In this document: piece by piece, positions 39,395-47,965 of the stretch
Layout: each line of letters begins with the position of its first letter
Position numbering within the stretch: position 1 is the first letter of the stretch
Source: an uncultured Pelagibacteraceae bacterium
Lineage (GTDB): Bacteria > Pseudomonadota > Alphaproteobacteria > Pelagibacterales > Pelagibacteraceae
DNA: 61,578 bases
Assembly (NCBI GenBank): GCA_902629695.1
Contig: CACORY010000006.1
Span: forward strand, 1 to 61,578
Direction: 5' to 3'
The notes under the pieces: generated by a model
Databases searched by the model: none
What the model saw: only the letters and a program-made list of their open reading frames with translations
What the model was told of the DNA's origin: nothing
Translations under genes and position numbers: made by a program

Positions 39395-40521
39395 AAAAAA
39401 TATTTATTTTAACTGGTGAAGCTTCTGGAGATAAATTAGCATCAACTGTAATTACAAATTTAAAGAAACTTCATGAAAATATTGAATATTTATCAGTAGG
39501 AGGATCAAATCTTTCAAGATTAGGTATAAGATCAATTTTTGATTTGAATGAAATTACTTATATTGGTTTCACAAGTGTTATATTAAATTTTTTCAAGATA
39601 AGAAATAAAATAAATTATACTGTAAATGAAATAATTAAATTCAATCCAGATATAATATTTAGCGTAGATAGTCCTGATTTTACTTTAAGAGTTTCAGAGA
39701 GAGTAAAAAAAATTAAACCGAATATTAAAATAATTCATTACGTGGCACCACAAGTATGGATTTGGAGAGAAAATAGAGTAAAAAAATTCAAAAAATTTGT
39801 TGATCATTTTTTATTATTATTTGATTTTGAAAAAAAATATTTTGATAAAGAAAATATTAAAAATACTTTTGTAGGTCATCCTTTATTAGAAAAAAAAAAT
39901 TCTAACATTGATATATCAAATATTTCAAAAGAAAAAAAAATTATATCAATATTTCCTGGTAGCAGATTATCTGAATTAAAAACTCTTCTTCCAATTTTGG
40001 TTGAGTTCATAAAATTAATGAACACTAAATTTAATGAATACGTTTACATATTTCATTCTACTGAGGAAAATAAAAATAAAATAAGTGATGAATTAAAAAA
40101 TCATAATTTAGAAAATATAGAAGTAATTTCTGACAGAATCATAAAGTCTGAAGTTTTACTTAATTCGGTATTTGCTGTTGCCAAATCAGGTACTGTCTCT
40201 TTAGAAATTTGCAATGCTAAAGTTCCATCAATAATAATATATAAGATAAACTTAATTAATTTTTTAATTATGAAATCTTTAGTCAAAGTAAAATTTGCTA
40301 ATATTATTAACATTATTAATAATGAAGAAATTATACCTGAACTCCTTCAGGGGGAGTGCAATGCTAAAGAAATATTTAGATCTGTTGTTTACTTTTTAAA
40401 GAACCCTTCTTTGGCACAAAAACAAGTCGACGCATGTAGCCATACACTTAATCATATAAGATCGAAAAGTTCATCATCTGAAGAAGCTGCAAAAATTTTA
40501 AGTGAATATCTTATTGTTTAA
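39391..40521 (+). CDS. lpxB: lipid-A-disaccharide synthase LpxB
   Basis: LpxB condenses lipid X with UDP-2,3-diacylglucosamine to form the lipid A disaccharide. The 376-residue protein begins with ILTGEASGDKLA and continues with VGGSNLSRLGIRSIFDL and HYVAPQVWIWRENR near 113-126. The GSRLSELK donor-site segment lies near 190-197, and AKSGTVSLE near 264-272. It completes an lpxD-A-I-B set. The 3' end overlaps the oppositely transcribed gltX by 24 bases. Confidence 0.96.
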   Translation: MKKIFILTGEASGDKLASTVITNLKKLHENIEYLSVGGSNLSRLGIRSIFDLNEITYIGFTSVILNFFKIRNKINYTVNEIIKFNPDIIFSVDSPDFTLRVSERVKKIKPNIKIIHYVAPQVWIWRENRVKKFKKFVDHFLLLFDFEKKYFDKENIKNTFVGHPLLEKKNSNIDISNISKEKKIISIFPGSRLSELKTLLPILVEFIKLMNTKFNEYVYIFHSTEENKNKISDELKNHNLENIEVISDRIIKSEVLLNSVFAVAKSGTVSLEICNAKVPSIIIYKINLINFLIMKSLVKVKFANIINIINNEEIIPELLQGECNAKEIFRSVVYFLKNPSLAQKQVDACSHTLNHIRSKSSSSEEAAKILSEYLIV

Positions 40522-41898
40522 TCTTTTAGTTACCTCATCTCTACCAAGTGAAATAATTATATCATATATCCCAGGTCCGAATTTTGACCCTGTTAGTGCT
40601 ATTCTTAAAGGCTGACCAACACCTTTAAAATTAGTATCATTCGTTTTAATAAGATTATTGATAATAGGTTCTAAAATTTCTCTACTTAGTTTATCTGCTT
40701 TCATCAACTCTTTCTTAAATTCTGATATAATTTTTTTTGCTTTATTATCAATTAGTTTAAAGTCATCCTTATTAAAATTTACTTCTTCTTGAATAATATA
40801 TTGACCGTTATTAAAAATATCCTCTAAAGTTTTTGCTTTATTTTTTAAAAAAGTAAGTGAATTTTTAATTTTTTCACTTTTAGTATTAGAAATCGCTTTT
40901 TTAAAAATTTTACAGTAATCTGAGAATTGAACAAATAAATCCTTTTCGTTTATATTTTTAATATAATGTTCATTCATTGATAATATTCGGCTCATATCTA
41001 GTTTAGAGGGTGATTTTCCAATACCTTCAAGATTAAAATATTTGACACTTTCATCTAAGGTAAAGATTTCTTTATCTTTATAAGACCATCCTAATCTAAG
41101 AAGATAATTTCTAAGAGCATCTGGCATAATGCCAATTTTAGAATAATCGTCTAGAGTTGAAGCTTTATCTCGTTTAGATAATTTTTTACCATCAATTGTA
41201 TGAATTAAAGGTATATGTGCAAAAGACGGTAAATCCCATTTCATTGCTTGATAAATCTGTATTTGCTTAAATGTATTTATTTTATGGTCGTCACCTCTGA
41301 TAATATGTGTCATATTCATTTGATGGTCATCTACTGATGCTGACAAGTTATAAGTTGGAGTACCGTCATTTCTCAAAATAATAAAATCTTCGATTGTTTT
41401 GTTATCTATTTCAATATCACCTTGAACTAAATCTTTTAATATTGAGGTTCCGTCTATTTTACTTTTGAATCTAATTACTGGCTTTATGTCTTTAGGTGCC
41501 TCAGATTCTTTTTTGTCTCTCCATTTTCTATCATAAATATAAGGAATTTTTTTTTGTTTTGCTCTCTTTTTTTGTTCTTCTATTTCCTCACTTGAGCAAT
41601 AACATTTGTATGCATGACCACTTTTCACTAATTCATTTGCAACTTTGATATGATCTTGAATTTTTTTAGATTGAATATATTCTTCACCATCGTAGTTTAT
41701 ACCGATCCATTTAAGAGATTTAATAATTTGGTTTTTATATTCTTCTTTTGATCTTTCTTTATCTGTGTCTTCAACTCTAAGATAAAATTCACCTTTTTGA
41801 TTTTTTGCGTATAACCAATTAAATAATGCAGTTCGAACTCCACCTATATGAAGTGGGCCTGTAGGTGATGGAGCAAATCTAGTTGCTACTTTTTTCAT
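40498..41898 (-). CDS. gltX: glutamyl-tRNA synthetase
   Basis: GltX charges tRNA-Glu. It belongs to the class I family, with the HIGH-type motif in PSPTGPLHIGGVRTALFNW (residues 10-28) and the KMSKS-type motif KKLSKRDKAS near 237. The 466-residue length is normal. It lies 22 bases downstream of lexA on the same strand and meets lpxB tail to tail, the two coding regions overlapping by 24 bases. Whether it is strictly discriminating or also charges tRNA-Gln cannot be seen from the sequence. Confidence 0.95.
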   Translation of the reverse strand: MKKVATRFAPSPTGPLHIGGVRTALFNWLYAKNQKGEFYLRVEDTDKERSKEEYKNQIIKSLKWIGINYDGEEYIQSKKIQDHIKVANELVKSGHAYKCYCSSEEIEEQKKRAKQKKIPYIYDRKWRDKKESEAPKDIKPVIRFKSKIDGTSILKDLVQGDIEIDNKTIEDFIILRNDGTPTYNLSASVDDHQMNMTHIIRGDDHKINTFKQIQIYQAMKWDLPSFAHIPLIHTIDGKKLSKRDKASTLDDYSKIGIMPDALRNYLLRLGWSYKDKEIFTLDESVKYFNLEGIGKSPSKLDMSRILSMNEHYIKNINEKDLFVQFSDYCKIFKKAISNTKSEKIKNSLTFLKNKAKTLEDIFNNGQYIIQEEVNFNKDDFKLIDNKAKKIISEFKKELMKADKLSREILEPIINNLIKTNDTNFKGVGQPLRIALTGSKFGPGIYDIIISLGRDEVTKRLNNKIFT

Positions 41899-41920
41899 TA
41901 AAATGGTTTAGACTATTTTT

Positions 41921-42598
41921 TTAGAAGTTTCTATATAAAGATACTAAAACACCTTGTACTTTCACTCTATCTGGGCCAAAAATTTTAGTTTCATAGTTTT
42001 TATTTGCACTTTCAAGAGCAATAACTTTACCTTTTTTTCTAATTCTTTTTAGCATAGCCTCATGTTCGTCTATTAAAGCTACAACAATTTTTCCATTATC
42101 AGCTGTATCTGTTCTTTTAATAATTACTGTGTCACCCTCATGAATTCCTGCCTCTATCATTGAGTCCCCTTGTACTTTTAGACCAAAATAATCACCATTT
42201 TTTTCTAAATTACTTGGTAAAGGTATTCTTGAAACTTCATTTTGAATAGCTTCAACAGGAGTTCCAGCAGCAATTTTACCTAAAACAGGCACTTCAGTCT
42301 CATCTGATAAAGGCTTGCCTTCATCTAAGCCGCCTTTGATAACACTTGGTGAAAAACTATTATAAATATCGTTAGCTGAAGCAGTTTCTGGTAATTTAAT
42401 AACCTCTAAGGCTCTAGCTTTATGGGCCAATCTTTTAATAAATCCTCTCTCTTCTAATGCACTGATCAACCTGTGTATTCCAGATTTTGATTTAAGATTT
42501 AAAGATTCTTTCATCTCTTCATAAGAAGGAGACACACCTGAACTTCTCAACTTCTTGTTGATAAATAAAAGTAGGTTTTTTTGTTTTTTTGTTAGCAT
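41921..42598 (-). CDS. lexA: SOS repressor LexA
   Basis: LexA represses DNA-damage genes and cleaves itself when RecA filaments form. The 225-residue protein has an N-terminal winged helix (about 1-65) and a linker. The scissile Ala111-Gly112 lies in KIAAGTPVE, and the catalytic pair is Ser146 (QGDSMIEAG) and Lys184. The 35-residue distance from cleavage site to serine equals E. coli. It is a complete, probably functional repressor. A GTTC-N7-GTTC operator lies 25 bases upstream, so autoregulation is likely. Confidence 0.97.
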   Translation of the reverse strand: MLTKKQKNLLLFINKKLRSSGVSPSYEEMKESLNLKSKSGIHRLISALEERGFIKRLAHKARALEVIKLPETASANDIYNSFSPSVIKGGLDEGKPLSDETEVPVLGKIAAGTPVEAIQNEVSRIPLPSNLEKNGDYFGLKVQGDSMIEAGIHEGDTVIIKRTDTADNGKIVVALIDEHEAMLKRIRKKGKVIALESANKNYETKIFGPDRVKVQGVLVSLYRNF

Positions 42599-42600
42599 AA

Positions 42601-42615
42601 GAACAAATATCGTAC
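42601..42615 (-). promoter_or_regulatory. possible second, imperfect LexA box
   Basis: Read on the minus strand, toward lexA, this site is GTAC-N7-GTTC: one mismatch from the direct repeat GTTC-N7-GTTC bound by alphaproteobacterial LexA. It lies immediately upstream of the lexA start codon and 7 bases from the perfect box, in the opposite orientation. It may be chance, but the closeness is suggestive. Confidence 0.4.
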
Positions 42616-42622
42616 AAAATCT

Positions 42623-42637
42623 GTTCTATAAAAGTTC
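42623..42637 (+). promoter_or_regulatory. LexA box (GTTC-N7-GTTC) upstream of lexA
   Basis: The plus strand has GTTC at 42623-42626 and GTTC at 42634-42637 with exactly 7 bases between (TATAAAA). This perfectly matches the known alphaproteobacterial SOS operator. It lies 25 bases before the lexA start, where bound LexA would block its own promoter. The match is seen directly; the function is inferred from the family. Confidence 0.85.
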
Positions 42638-42686
42638 TCTTCAATTCACAATAGTAAAAAAAACAATAAAATAGGGGATTATTTGA

Positions 42687-43478
42687 TCAAAGAACTGAAA
42701 AAATAGAATTATTCTTTAAATCTTTTAAAAGTGATTCACCAATTAAAAATGTTTTAATTGAAGTCTTGTTAGATAATTCTAGAAGCTCATCCTTTGTTTT
42801 AATTCCACTTTCAGAAATTAATGGACCAGAGTGATTAATTAAAACATCATGAATATCTAAAGTATTTTTTATATCTGTTTTTAAGGTTTTTAAATTTCTA
42901 TTATTTATACCAATTAAAGCATCTTTAAACTTCAGAGCCTTTTTAGCCTCCTCAACGGTATGTACTTCAATAATGACTGACATATCTAATTTCAAAGCTT
43001 CTTCATAAAGATCATCTGCAAGGTTTTCACTAACACCAGCTAATATGATTAATATTGCATCAGCACCATAACTTTTTGCAAGTGGTATTTGAAATTTATC
43101 AACAAAAAAATCCTTACAAAGAATTGGTAAATTTATTTTTTTTTTAATTTCACTTATATGTTTTAAGTTTCCTAAAAAAAAATCTTCCTCAGTTAGTACT
43201 GATAAACAGGTTGCTTTATTATCATTATATAAATTGGCTATTTTGACAGGATTATAATCTTTGATTATTACACCAGCAGATGGGCTAGCTTTTTTAATTT
43301 CAGCAATAATTGAAAATTTACTATTTTTTATGTTATTTTCGATTTTAAGTTTAAAATTAATAAATGTTTTATTTTGATCAATTAAACCATTTAATGAGTC
43401 TAATGAGATATTCTTTTTTAAATTAATTATCTTCTTTCTTTTATTTTGAATTATCTTTTCAAGAACATTTTCAGTCAT
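42687..43478 (-). CDS. trpC: indole-3-glycerol phosphate synthase
   Basis: TrpC closes the indole ring in tryptophan synthesis. The 263-residue TIM-barrel protein has the conserved IIAEIKKASPSAGVI segment near 57-71 and LCKDFFVDKFQI near 119-130. GINNRNLKTLKTD lies near 190-202, and LISESGIKT near 218-226. It is the last gene of the minus-strand trp run, overlaps trpD by 8 bases, and ends 88 bases before lexA. Confidence 0.96.
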   Translation of the reverse strand: MTENVLEKIIQNKRKKIINLKKNISLDSLNGLIDQNKTFINFKLKIENNIKNSKFSIIAEIKKASPSAGVIIKDYNPVKIANLYNDNKATCLSVLTEEDFFLGNLKHISEIKKKINLPILCKDFFVDKFQIPLAKSYGADAILIILAGVSENLADDLYEEALKLDMSVIIEVHTVEEAKKALKFKDALIGINNRNLKTLKTDIKNTLDIHDVLINHSGPLISESGIKTKDELLELSNKTSIKTFLIGESLLKDLKNNSIFSVL

Positions 43479-44472
43479 TTTGTATTTTAGCTAAATGATT
43501 AATTACTTTACTGGATAAAATATGTTTTCTTGCATCATTGTATGCATCTTTAAAATTTTGATAAGTTTCACTAACTATAAGCCCTGCAGCTGCATTTAAA
43601 CACACTGATTTAGAAAAATCATTATCCTCACCCTTAAATATATCTATCATTTTACTTCCATTAAATTTTGCATTATCACCAATAAGATTTTCAAATCTAT
43701 CTGCATTTACATTTAATTCTTTCGGATCAATAATTATTTCAGAAATCTTATTATCTTTTAATTGCATAACGTTAGTTTTGGCGTAAGGTGAAATTTCATC
43801 TAAACCATCTTCACTATTCACAATCCATGCAAATTTTATATCCAAATTATTTAAAGCGTTTGCAAATATTTTTAAAAGTTTTTTATCAAAGACACCGACT
43901 ACTTGTCTCTTTACTAAAGCAGGGCTACTTAATGGTCCAATCATGTTAAATATAGTTCTCTTACCAATTTTTTTCCTTGTTGGGCCGACAAATCTCATCG
44001 CACTATGATAATTCGGTGCAAACATAAAACCAAAATTATTTTTGTTAATTTGATTTTCAATTTCTTCTGGCTCAAGATTTATTTTAATATTTAAAGCTTC
44101 CAATACATCACCAGAACCACATTTTGAGGATACTGCTTTATTTCCATGTTTTGCTACTTTAACTCCCATACTCGAAAGTAATAATGCTGATGCTGTAGAT
44201 ATATTCAGTGTATTCATACCATCTCCACCAGTACCACATGTATCAATACAATTTTTTACACTTACTCTTTTAGATTTATTTCTAAGTACATACACCCCTC
44301 CAGCTATTTCATCTGAAACTTCGCCCTTAGCAGATAAAAGTGTCAAAAAGTCAAATATTTCTTGGTCATCTGCCTTGCCATCCATTAATAACTCAAAAGC
44401 AGCCTTACTTTCATCGAAAGTTAAATTTTCTTTATTTCTAATTTTTTCTATAAATTGTTTCATTAATTTCAA
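43471..44472 (-). CDS. trpD: anthranilate phosphoribosyltransferase
   Basis: TrpD joins anthranilate to phosphoribosyl pyrophosphate. The 333-residue protein has the PRPP-binding CGTGGDGMNTLNIST segment (about 79-93) and KHGNKAVSSKCGSGDVLEAL near 112-131. FAPNYHSAMRFVGPTRKKIG lies near 151-170, and RTIFNMIGPLSSP near 172-184. Length is normal. It overlaps trpG and trpC by a few bases each, consistent with one transcript. Confidence 0.97.
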   Translation of the reverse strand: MKLMKQFIEKIRNKENLTFDESKAAFELLMDGKADDQEIFDFLTLLSAKGEVSDEIAGGVYVLRNKSKRVSVKNCIDTCGTGGDGMNTLNISTASALLLSSMGVKVAKHGNKAVSSKCGSGDVLEALNIKINLEPEEIENQINKNNFGFMFAPNYHSAMRFVGPTRKKIGKRTIFNMIGPLSSPALVKRQVVGVFDKKLLKIFANALNNLDIKFAWIVNSEDGLDEISPYAKTNVMQLKDNKISEIIIDPKELNVNADRFENLIGDNAKFNGSKMIDIFKGEDNDFSKSVCLNAAAGLIVSETYQNFKDAYNDARKHILSSKVINHLAKIQND

Positions 44473-45038
44473 ATTTTAATAAAGTTCTTTAAAATTTTAA
44501 TACCTAACTTAGTTTTAATACTTTCAGGATGAAATTGCACTCCATGTACTTGATAATTTTTGTGTCTTACACCCATTATCAATCCATTTTCAGTTTCAGC
44601 AGTAATTTCAAGATCTTTTGATAGTGACTTTTTATCAATAATTAAGCTATGATATCTTGTAGCATCAAATGTTTTTGGAAGATTTTTCAATATACCGATT
44701 TTTTTTGAAAAGATTTTACTAGTTTTTCCATGCATAAGTTTTTTTGCTTGAATGATTTTCGATCCAAATATTTGACCAATTATTTGATGACCTAAACAAA
44801 CACCTAGTATAGGTATCTTTTTATAGAGTGTTTTAACAATTTTAAGGCAATTTCCTGATTGATTTGGATTTCCAGGTCCAGGAGAGATAACTATCTTACT
44901 ATATCTTTTCTTTAATATTTCAGATGACGTAATTTCATCATTTCTGATTACATCAACACTTACTTTTAATGATGACAAATAATGATAAAGATTAAAAGTA
45001 AAACTGTCGTAATTATCTATTAAAATAATTTTTTTCAT
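44469..45038 (-). CDS. trpG: anthranilate synthase component II (glutamine amidotransferase)
   Basis: TrpG releases ammonia from glutamine for TrpE. The 189-residue class I amidotransferase has ISPGPGNPNQSG near 51-62, the nucleophile Cys81 in GVCLGHQ, and His170 and Glu172 in VQFHPES. In small genomes one such subunit often also serves aminodeoxychorismate synthase (PabA) for folate, and that double role is possible here. It lies between trpE and trpD with 4-base overlaps. Confidence 0.95.
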   Translation of the reverse strand: MKKIILIDNYDSFTFNLYHYLSSLKVSVDVIRNDEITSSEILKKRYSKIVISPGPGNPNQSGNCLKIVKTLYKKIPILGVCLGHQIIGQIFGSKIIQAKKLMHGKTSKIFSKKIGILKNLPKTFDATRYHSLIIDKKSLSKDLEITAETENGLIMGVRHKNYQVHGVQFHPESIKTKLGIKILKNFIKI

Positions 45039-46495
45039 TTTAACGCGTTTATTAAAGCTTTCGCTTTGTTAACTGTTTCTTGATATTCTTTTTCAGGTTT
45101 ACTGTCTGCAACTATCCCTGCACCTGCTTGAACATAAAATTTATTTTTTTTTGCTACTGCAGTTCTTAAAGCTATACATGTATCAAATTCTCCATTAGCA
45201 GAAAAATAACCAATACCCCCAGCGTAAACTTTTCTTTTTGTTTTTTCTAGTTCATCAATTATTTCCATTGCTCTAATTTTAGGTGCTCCTGATACAGTAC
45301 CTGCAGGAAAACCAGCAAGAAGTGATTTAAACTTAGAAAATTTCCTATTATATTTTCCTATTACATTAGAAACTATATGCATAACATGTGAGTATTTTTC
45401 AATTATAAAACTTTCTGTCACTTTTACAGTGTTTATCTTAGAGACTTTTCCCGTATCATTTCTTCCTAAATCTAAAAGCATTAAATGCTCAGAAAGTTCT
45501 TTTTTATCTTTGATAAGATCTTTTTCATAAAAAAGATCCTCTTTTTTGGTTTTGCCCCTTGGTCTTGTTCCTGCAATTGGTCTTATTGTAATTTCATTAT
45601 TTCTAAGTCTTACTAAGATTTCTGGACTGGCACCAATAATTTGAAAATCACTAAAATTGAAGTAAAACATAAAAGGGGAGGGATTAGTAATTCGAAGTTT
45701 TTTATAAATTTCAATTGGTTTTTTTGTAAGTCTAGCCTCAAATCTTTGGCTTAGAACGACTTGGAATATATCTCCTAACTTAATATATTTTTTAGCTTTA
45801 TTTATCATTGAGATAAATCTCTTTTTTGATGTATTTGACTTGACGTAAAAATTTTTTGAATTTTGTGTTATTTTGTAATCAATACTTTTAAATGAAGACT
45901 GAACTAGTAATTGGACAAGATTAGATTTGATTTGATCATATTTTTTTTGATAATTTAAGATTTTTTCATCTTTAAAAATATTTTGAATATAAAATATTTC
46001 TTTTTTAAAGTTATCATGAATAATTAAAGTTCTTGGACGTAAAAGCCTTACATCTGGTAATTTTAAATCATCTTTGCAATTATTTGGGATTTTTTCAATA
46101 TATCTAATTGAGTCATAAGAAAAATATCCTGATAAAAGAGAGCAAATTTTTGGTAAATGCTTAGGTGTATTAAACTTAAAATCTTCAATAATTTGTTCAA
46201 TTAAAATCTCAGGTTTCTCTTTTAATTTAACCTTTCTATTATTTTGTATTATATAAGAATTTTTATTGTTAAATTCCCATATCTTATCTGGGTTTTTTCC
46301 GAAAATTGTATATCTGCCTTTAATTTTTCCTTTTTCTACAGACTCAAAAATAAAACTATTTTTTTCATCTAAAAAATTGTCAATTAAATTTAATATTTCA
46401 TTATCTTTTTTTACTTTTTTAGAGTGATAGATTATTTGATTTTCTTTGTTTCTATGTCGAAACTTGAACTCTTTAAAGCTTCGATTAATGATCAT
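45035..46495 (-). CDS. trpE: anthranilate synthase component I
   Basis: TrpE converts chorismate and ammonia to anthranilate. The 486-residue protein has the chorismate-binding core with FQVVLSQRFEA near 243-253 and SPFMFYFNF near 275-283. IRPIAGTRPRGKTKKED lies near 305-321, and the catalytic FPAGTVSGAPKIRAMEII segment near 404-421. The N-terminal region before about residue 200 is more diverged. A PabB role is less likely given trpG and trpD alongside. I see no attenuator, because the gene overlaps the end of the ppiD-like gene. Confidence 0.96.
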   Translation of the reverse strand: MIINRSFKEFKFRHRNKENQIIYHSKKVKKDNEILNLIDNFLDEKNSFIFESVEKGKIKGRYTIFGKNPDKIWEFNNKNSYIIQNNRKVKLKEKPEILIEQIIEDFKFNTPKHLPKICSLLSGYFSYDSIRYIEKIPNNCKDDLKLPDVRLLRPRTLIIHDNFKKEIFYIQNIFKDEKILNYQKKYDQIKSNLVQLLVQSSFKSIDYKITQNSKNFYVKSNTSKKRFISMINKAKKYIKLGDIFQVVLSQRFEARLTKKPIEIYKKLRITNPSPFMFYFNFSDFQIIGASPEILVRLRNNEITIRPIAGTRPRGKTKKEDLFYEKDLIKDKKELSEHLMLLDLGRNDTGKVSKINTVKVTESFIIEKYSHVMHIVSNVIGKYNRKFSKFKSLLAGFPAGTVSGAPKIRAMEIIDELEKTKRKVYAGGIGYFSANGEFDTCIALRTAVAKKNKFYVQAGAGIVADSKPEKEYQETVNKAKALINALK

Positions 46496-47910
46496 TTAAA
46501 ATAGTTTTTTACTCGTTCTAATGTTTTTTTATTTAATGTAACATCATATTTATTATTCAAAAATAAATCGTATGATTTTAAAATACTGTTTTTAGTATTT
46601 GAATTTAACTTATTAGCATACTCGTTGAATTTGTCATCATTCTCATTGATTATCTTATTATTAAATTTTTTTATTTTAGCTAGATAAACATTGTTTTGTT
46701 CGTCATTTATTAGAGTATAGGAGTTTTCTTGCAAAGAATACAAAACTTCTACTGAATTAATATCAAATTTTTTATTATCTTTAATTGAATTTAATTTCAA
46801 AGTTTGGATGTTATTTTGACCAAGTTTTTTAAAATCATCATCATTAAAATTTTTTTGAGTAACCTTTTCTAGTAAATTCCGGTTATAATCAAATTTATTT
46901 TTTTGAGACACAAGTTCAATCACTTCATTCCGTGTTTGAGTATCGTTTAAATCTGGTCCTCTTTCCTCTATTTTTCTTATTTTATAAAGGATAAAATTAT
47001 TATCATTTTCAAAAATATCATATTCATTAGTTCTTAAATCGAATATTTTTTTTTCAATATCACTTTTTTCTGAAGAAAATTTAAAATTTTTTATTTTAGT
47101 TGGTTTGATATCTAAGTTTGAAACAATGTTATTAAATGAAACATCATTTGAGATATCTATTTCAATTTGGTCAATTTTGTCAAAAAATGCTTGATCAAAC
47201 TCTTCAGATCCAATCAAATTTGAAGGATTGATTATTAAATAGTCAAAATCAAGATATTCTACTTTTAGATTATCTTTATTTTCCCTAATAAACTTTTCTA
47301 ATTCTTGATCTTTTATAGCTGATTTTTTTTTGTAAAAAGTTGATAAGTCGATAAATTCAATTTCTAGATTTCTATTTTCATCATTATATAATTTTTTTAC
47401 CAAAAAATTAGGTGTAACAGTTCCAGCTCCAACAAAATCAAATAAATTTTTTTGAAGTTCTCTATTTCTTAGTCGAGCTTCAAATCCAGGGGCAGACTGA
47501 TTATTTTCGAGAAGAAACTTTTCATATTTAATTCTTTCAAAATTTCCATTATCATCATGAAAATTTTGATTAGATTTTATCATTTGAAATAAAGTATTTT
47601 CTGAAATTAAAATATTAAAGTCTTTGACCTCTAAATCTAATAAAGTAGTCGATACAAGTGTTGATAAAAGTTCCTCAATAATATTTTTATCTAAATTTTC
47701 TCTAATTGTTTGCTCTGGTATATTTGATTGATTTATATGATTTATAAAATCTTGTGCAGAAATATTTTTATTATTTATTTTTGCAACATTATTTGTATTT
47801 CCACTACTAAACATTCCTCCCATACCCCAAAAAACGAATGGGATTATCATTATAAAAACAAGTAAACCTGCAAATTTTGTTTTGGCAAAATTTCTTAAAC
47901 TATTTATCAT
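46492..47910 (-). CDS. PpiD/SurA-N-like membrane-anchored periplasmic protein without visible PPIase domain
   Basis: The 472-residue protein has a short cytoplasmic start (INSLRNFAKTKFAG), then one membrane segment at about 15-32 containing FVFWGMGGMF. A SurA_N-type chaperone region follows at about 40-200, all typical of PpiD, which helps secreted proteins emerging from the Sec channel. It is much shorter than E. coli PpiD (623). I cannot find the parvulin motifs (a GG-LG segment or a GPV-S--G-HI ending), so isomerase activity looks lost. It is the first gene of the trp transcript. Confidence 0.8.
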   Translation of the reverse strand: MINSLRNFAKTKFAGLLVFIMIIPFVFWGMGGMFSSGNTNNVAKINNKNISAQDFINHINQSNIPEQTIRENLDKNIIEELLSTLVSTTLLDLEVKDFNILISENTLFQMIKSNQNFHDDNGNFERIKYEKFLLENNQSAPGFEARLRNRELQKNLFDFVGAGTVTPNFLVKKLYNDENRNLEIEFIDLSTFYKKKSAIKDQELEKFIRENKDNLKVEYLDFDYLIINPSNLIGSEEFDQAFFDKIDQIEIDISNDVSFNNIVSNLDIKPTKIKNFKFSSEKSDIEKKIFDLRTNEYDIFENDNNFILYKIRKIEERGPDLNDTQTRNEVIELVSQKNKFDYNRNLLEKVTQKNFNDDDFKKLGQNNIQTLKLNSIKDNKKFDINSVEVLYSLQENSYTLINDEQNNVYLAKIKKFNNKIINENDDKFNEYANKLNSNTKNSILKSYDLFLNNKYDVTLNKKTLERVKNYFK

Positions 47911-47965
47911 ATCTTATAAATTTATTGATCTATAAAAAACAAAGCTATAAATTAAAATATACCAT
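47911..47965. promoter_or_regulatory. divergent promoter region between the ppiD-like/trp block and tpiA
   Basis: These 55 bases separate two divergent transcripts, so both promoters must lie here or just inside the genes. Toward tpiA, TTGATC at 47925-47930 and TATAAA at 47946-47951 are 15 bases apart. Toward the ppiD-like gene the minus strand shows TTGTTT, an 18-base spacer and TATAAG. Both are plausible sigma-70 sites, but the AT-richness lowers their weight. Confidence 0.4.
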
